Assembly (NCBI GenBank): GCA_025201765.1
Contig: MU623368.1
Span: forward strand, 1-64,000
Source: Daldinia sp. FL1419
Lineage: Eukaryota > Ascomycota > Sordariomycetes > Xylariales > Hypoxylaceae
Direction of reading: 5' to 3'
Length of the DNA stretch: 64,000 nt
Positions 60,739 through 64,000 of the stretch are shown here, piece by piece. The position numbers were made by a program, and so were the translations under genes. Below the pieces are notes generated by a model, which was given only the letters and a program-made list of their open reading frames with translations, had not been told where the DNA came from and ran no database searches. Position 1 is the first letter of the stretch; the number at the start of each line of letters is the position of its first letter.

Positions 60739-61776
60739 ATGGAACGCTCATCCCCAGCCCGCTTATCCCCAGTCCGCTCATCCCCAGCCCGCTCATCCCC
60801 AGTCTACTCCTCCCTTCCACGCCCCCGTTTCCGGCTGTCCTTCCGCATCATACACGACGGCCAAGACACTATCGAAGCCCAAGCCCTAACCCGCGCCGGA
60901 GCTCACGCGCACGGCGGCGCCTTCCCCTTCTTCCCCCGCTTACCCCCTGAGCTACGCCACAACATCTGGGACTTTCTTCTCGCGCCGCGCCTCATCGCCG
61001 TGTCCTGCATCGACGAGGAAAACCCGCGCAGGGACGACGAGGAGCTCCGCTCGTTCCCGGACCTGCAGCACCCACTCCCGAGGACTGTTCCGGTGTTACT
61101 GCTCGTGAATCGCGAGGCGCGCAGCATAGCCTTGCGGCGCTACGAGCCCGCGTTCGCGTGGAAAATCCCGTACGTCTTCGTCAGTAACTCCCCGTCCTAC
61201 GGGCACGGCGTTGGGGCCGCGGCCGCATCCGCGGCAGCGTGGTCTCCGCCCTCGGTATGGTTTGATTACGCGCGCGATGCGTTGTATCTCATCGGGGAGC
61301 TGGAGCCCTGCGATACGTTCGGGTTCAATAGTCCGATGACGTATTTCCTGCGCCGGGAGGATGCGCGCCGCGTGAGACGGCTGGTGATTGCGTTTGGCGC
61401 GCTGGGGTACGGGGAAGCTGGGTCGCAGCATATTTTCGGGGCGCTGTTTCACGTCGTAGATCGGTTTACGGGTGTGGAGGGGAAGGTGTTCGTTTCGGTC
61501 GTGCCGAGGGACGAGTTTACGCATACGCTCATAGGAGGGGAAGGGCCGCTGGTGCGTTCTCAGGAAGAGGCAAGGAGCGGAGGAGGAGAGAGTAGTGCTA
61601 GTGCTAGTGCCGTGCCGAGGCATGAGTTACGAGACGAGGGAAATGTCGTGCAGAGGGTTTGGACGGATTGGTATAACAGCACGGCGGCGCTGGCGAGTAT
61701 GCACTTCAAGTTGGTTTGGGAGAGGGATCTACCGGACCATATTGCGCAGCCGAGACGGGACTGGTTCTCCCACTAA
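60739..61776 (+). CDS. 2EXR-domain protein
   Basis: A single exon encodes 345 aa. After a Ser/Pro/Arg-rich start made by a 15-bp tandem repeat, residues about 63-80 read 'FFPRLPPELRHNIWDFLL', the opening of the 2EXR domain. The later 'VPVLLLVNREARSIALRRYE' and 'VWFDYARDALYLIGE' are also typical of the family. 2EXR proteins are numerous in Pezizomycotina and resemble F-box-like modules; their functions are largely unknown. The coding DNA is GC-rich, more than in neighbouring genes, and the Ser/Ala-rich segment near residue 290 is low complexity. The gene is convergent with the next one, with only 193 bp between stop codons. Confidence 0.85.
   Translation: MERSSPARLSPVRSSPARSSPVYSSLPRPRFRLSFRIIHDGQDTIEAQALTRAGAHAHGGAFPFFPRLPPELRHNIWDFLLAPRLIAVSCIDEENPRRDDEELRSFPDLQHPLPRTVPVLLLVNREARSIALRRYEPAFAWKIPYVFVSNSPSYGHGVGAAAASAAAWSPPSVWFDYARDALYLIGELEPCDTFGFNSPMTYFLRREDARRVRRLVIAFGALGYGEAGSQHIFGALFHVVDRFTGVEGKVFVSVVPRDEFTHTLIGGEGPLVRSQEEARSGGGESSASASAVPRHELRDEGNVVQRVWTDWYNSTAALASMHFKLVWERDLPDHIAQPRRDWFSH
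60745..60808 (+). repeat. 15-bp coding tandem repeat at the start of the 2EXR gene
   Basis: Units of 'cgctcatccccagcc' and close variants repeat about four times in frame, encoding SSPAR/SSPVR steps. Because the unit is a multiple of three, copy-number change would keep the reading frame. Confidence 0.85.
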
Positions 61777-61969
61777 GCATTAAAGAAGATTCGTAAATCA
61801 TTGTCATGTGCTACAATACAACTAGGTTACATGAATTATATACACTGCCCTCTTAGGTTGAGTGGTGACTGGAGAACGACGCGTATGGTACATATTTACA
61901 TTAGACATATTCCCTCCAATCTTCCAAGTTCATGTCGCCAAAACTTGCGTCTAGTGCCAATTTTTACTT

Positions 61970-62925
61970 TCATCGCTCGTCCTTTTCTCGTTTGTTCATG
62001 ACTCTGCATAACGCGGGGGCACCGCCGTCATCTGGCCGACCTTTGATGCCCCCTAGCAGCCAATCTGTTAAGCCTACGACTTTGGCACCCAGGCCCTTTT
62101 CCCATTCTCCGTGCTCGTCCATGTGCTCGATCGTATGACTAATAACTCGGCCCTCTTTATCGAACTCGAAGATGAATAATCCGGTGAATGCCTTCTTTTC
62201 ACCTATGGCCTGGGTGCCTCTGAGGGTATCGTCGAGCCTTTGCTCGCCCTCCTCTGTTATAGTTGGATTGGGGCTTTTCGGCTTACCGTCTGCCGTCCTC
62301 CATTTTACCACCAATTGTTCTCCATATGCCTCAGGTCGTTTCGGTGAGGCGTAATATGGTTGGCTGACCATTCGTTCGGAGAGTATTTCTAGCTTGACGT
62401 TACCGATTATAGGAACTCGGTTCCATGCTAACGGGGACGTCCACAGTGCTGCTATGTATGCAACCCGACCGGATACCGTAGGTAGGTACGGGTGTGTCGA
62501 GGGGAATAGGTGGAGTGAGATGTGAGGCGATAGGATTTCCTGCGGGAGCGGGGATTGGAGTAAAGTAGGCAGTCGTTCTTGAAGAATGCGCAATGCTGGG
62601 AACCAAGTCAGCCCAGCTCGGAGAGGCTAAAAATGCGAGAAGGAATCTTACTTTTCCCGAGCTTAACTTTCCTCTCGTCCTCTGGCCCGCGCGAATCACC
62701 GGGTCCGAAACGAGGAATCGAGGAATCGAACCATATTGGTGGTAGGTTCCGTTGTGACGAAAGGTGGGCCGCGGCAGGAGGGAATTTCGATGCTATTGCC
62801 GTAGTGATAGGACCCGGTATAGTAGAGGACGTAGCATAGATAGCGGGTGTAAGAGCGCGCAAAGCGGTTTTTGAGCTTGCGGCGTTGGACTGCGCTCGGA
62901 TGGCGGCGCTGGTTGGGAGGGACAT
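61970..62925 (-). CDS. conserved-looking putative mitochondrial protein of unknown function
   Basis: Two minus-strand exons (62925..62652 and 62595..61970, 56-bp intron gtaaga...tcccag) encode 299 aa. Splicing creates 'KVKLGKTLRILQERLPTLLQ', a continuous helix across the junction, which supports the model. Residues 1-60 are rich in Ala, Ser, Thr and Arg with almost no acidic residues, consistent with a mitochondrial presequence. The rest has a folded look: 'SPHISLHLFPSTHPYLPTV', 'GRVAYIAALWTSPLAWNR', then 'AFTGLFIFEFDKEGRVISHT' and 'WLLGGIKGRP'. The layout of a helix followed by strands with a 'F.FEFD..G.I..HTIE' end suggests an NTF2-like fold, which is inference. Similar fungal proteins are, from memory, often left hypothetical or given doubtful names. 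No catalytic motif is seen. Confidence 0.8.
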
Positions 62926-64000
62926 GTGTCCAAGGCCTCGATGGTAGCTTCAACAAGCTTGAAAACACATCAATTCGTTCCGGAAATACTAGTAAGATAA
63001 TAAAGGAGAAATCTAGCTGACTTTAGATTCGTAAAGGCTCACATGCAAGCAAAAAGGCATGTAAGAATGCATAGCCGTGAGCTCATTAGGAAGTTTAGGG
63101 ATTTTAGTATGATGTAAGTGAAGCTTCGGCTTCTAAAAAGTCGAATTTTAAGTATGATATGAGTAGTACCCGGTACCGGTACGCCGAACCATAGCGGGGG
63201 GTCCACTAAAACAGTATACCGAAATATGTTGGAGGTACAGGGCTGCAGGGGTTATCGGTTGGGTTTTTAGAGCTGTTTAACTCTGTATTATCTGGTTTCC
63301 TCAAGTTTCCTCAGGTTATTCAGCCCGGAATCCACCGAGCCCTCACCTAAATTCAGCTGGTGTTTCTGGTCATTGCTTTCCTTTGTCTTTTTTCTAGGCA
63401 TCGGTTTCTCAGCTGATCACCTGTGCGAAATCGAGTACCTGATGATGCATCACTGGTATCCGTGCGTGTGTTCTAGAATATCTCCGTAGGATGATCGATG
63501 ATGATATGGAAAAGTCATGGAAAAGTTGGTCGGTAGCACTTAACCGGATCTTGCCGATATTTACACCTATCCAACTCTCGAGGTTTCTTTATTTATCGCT
63601 GTGTAGATTAAATGCTCCTAATTAAGTTGGAATATAATGCATGGTATTGCATACATGTACATAGATATCTACTTACTTGAGATATGTATACCTAGGTAGG
63701 TACCTACCCTGCTACCCAAGTAGTTACTACCTAAGTATTGATCTTGTCCAAATGGCAATGTGAAACGTCCTTTGTTGTGGAAGGACTACCCAAGCAAGTG
63801 ACACGGTCTGGTAGCAGGGGTTAGACAAACATCGAACAGTTGCCAGTCATTAGCAAGCAGGTGCCTGGCGTAACGCCCTTTTCATATAAATATCTGTGGC
63901 TAATGTGCGAGTTATGTAGCTGTACATATACGTGTACGGGCGCAACACAGACATTATGTGCATAATGCACTACATACATGTAGCTGCGGCGATTAGACAT
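62926..64000. other. intergenic region to the window end
   Basis: This is 1.1 kb without a supportable gene. It includes an ACC/GGT-rich palindromic cluster 'cctaggtaggtacctacc' at about 63,690-63,710. The first few hundred bases are the promoter side of the preceding minus-strand gene. Confidence 0.5.

Noticed and set aside
61096..61623. 175-codon minus-strand frame
   Set aside because: It lies entirely opposite the 2EXR gene and has no independent features.
1..64000. CRISPR arrays, bacterial operons or prokaryotic insertion sequences
   Set aside because: The DNA is clearly eukaryotic, with spliced genes throughout. The tandem repeats seen are simple minisatellites without regular spacers.

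Overview
The window is nuclear DNA of a filamentous ascomycete, most likely a Sordariomycete. The genes have short introns, mostly 50-170 bp, with GT...YAG ends and RCTRAC-like branch sites. The families are Pezizomycotina-typical: a NACHT/STAND protein, a MYND-DUF4470 protein, a 2EXR protein and a 14-helix-type MFS exporter. Intergenic DNA is full of the TAGGTA/TACCTA motif common in that class. Fifteen protein genes can be modelled; each exon chain below was checked for reading phase at every junction. No tRNA, rRNA or CRISPR array was recognised. Species cannot be named.

Layout. Positions 1 to about 4,890 are an extremely AT-rich, stop-riddled block that looks like RIP-mutated repeat DNA. 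It holds at least four long and several partial copies, in both orientations, of one ~370-400 bp repeat. The block ends abruptly. About 0.7 kb further on lies a fungal NLR-like gene (5,573-8,430, +), convergent with a six-exon MYND/DUF4470 gene (8,804-10,904, -). Next come a HIT zinc-finger gene of the Hit1/ZNHIT3 type (12,615-13,341, -) and mitochondrial NFU1 (14,927-15,986, +). A gene-poor 6.8 kb follows, with a homopolymer-flanked assembly gap near 19.1 kb.

The middle is housekeeping and regulatory: a PSP1-domain gene with a long leader (22,799-25,623, +), an unrecognised coiled-coil-like gene (27,251-28,276, +), ribosomal protein L15 (28,854-29,750, +) and a five-exon Puf4-class Pumilio gene (32,171-36,761, -). 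The Pumilio gene includes a 21-nt microexon and a 719-bp intron. A second gene-poor stretch (36.8-42.4 kb) precedes the second-largest subunit of RNA polymerase III (42,431-46,008, +), which has a 13-nt microexon, and a convergent RAD57-type recombinase gene (46,453-47,931, -).

The right part carries a secreted-then-anchored membrane protein with a Cys-rich ectodomain (49,772-51,184, +), a carnitine acetyltransferase (51,728-54,412, -), a nine-exon MFS exporter (57,756-60,062, +), a 2EXR protein (60,739-61,776, +) and a conserved-looking putative mitochondrial protein (61,970-62,925, -).

There is no operon and no obvious biosynthetic cluster. HIT1, RPL15, RPC2, PUF4 and PSP1 all serve RNA or ribosome biology, but nothing shows that their grouping is functional. 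The least ordinary parts are the repeat block with its neighbouring NLR gene, the microexons and long introns, an AAG 3' splice site, a possible presequence-like extension of RAD57, and the orphan gene at 27.3 kb.
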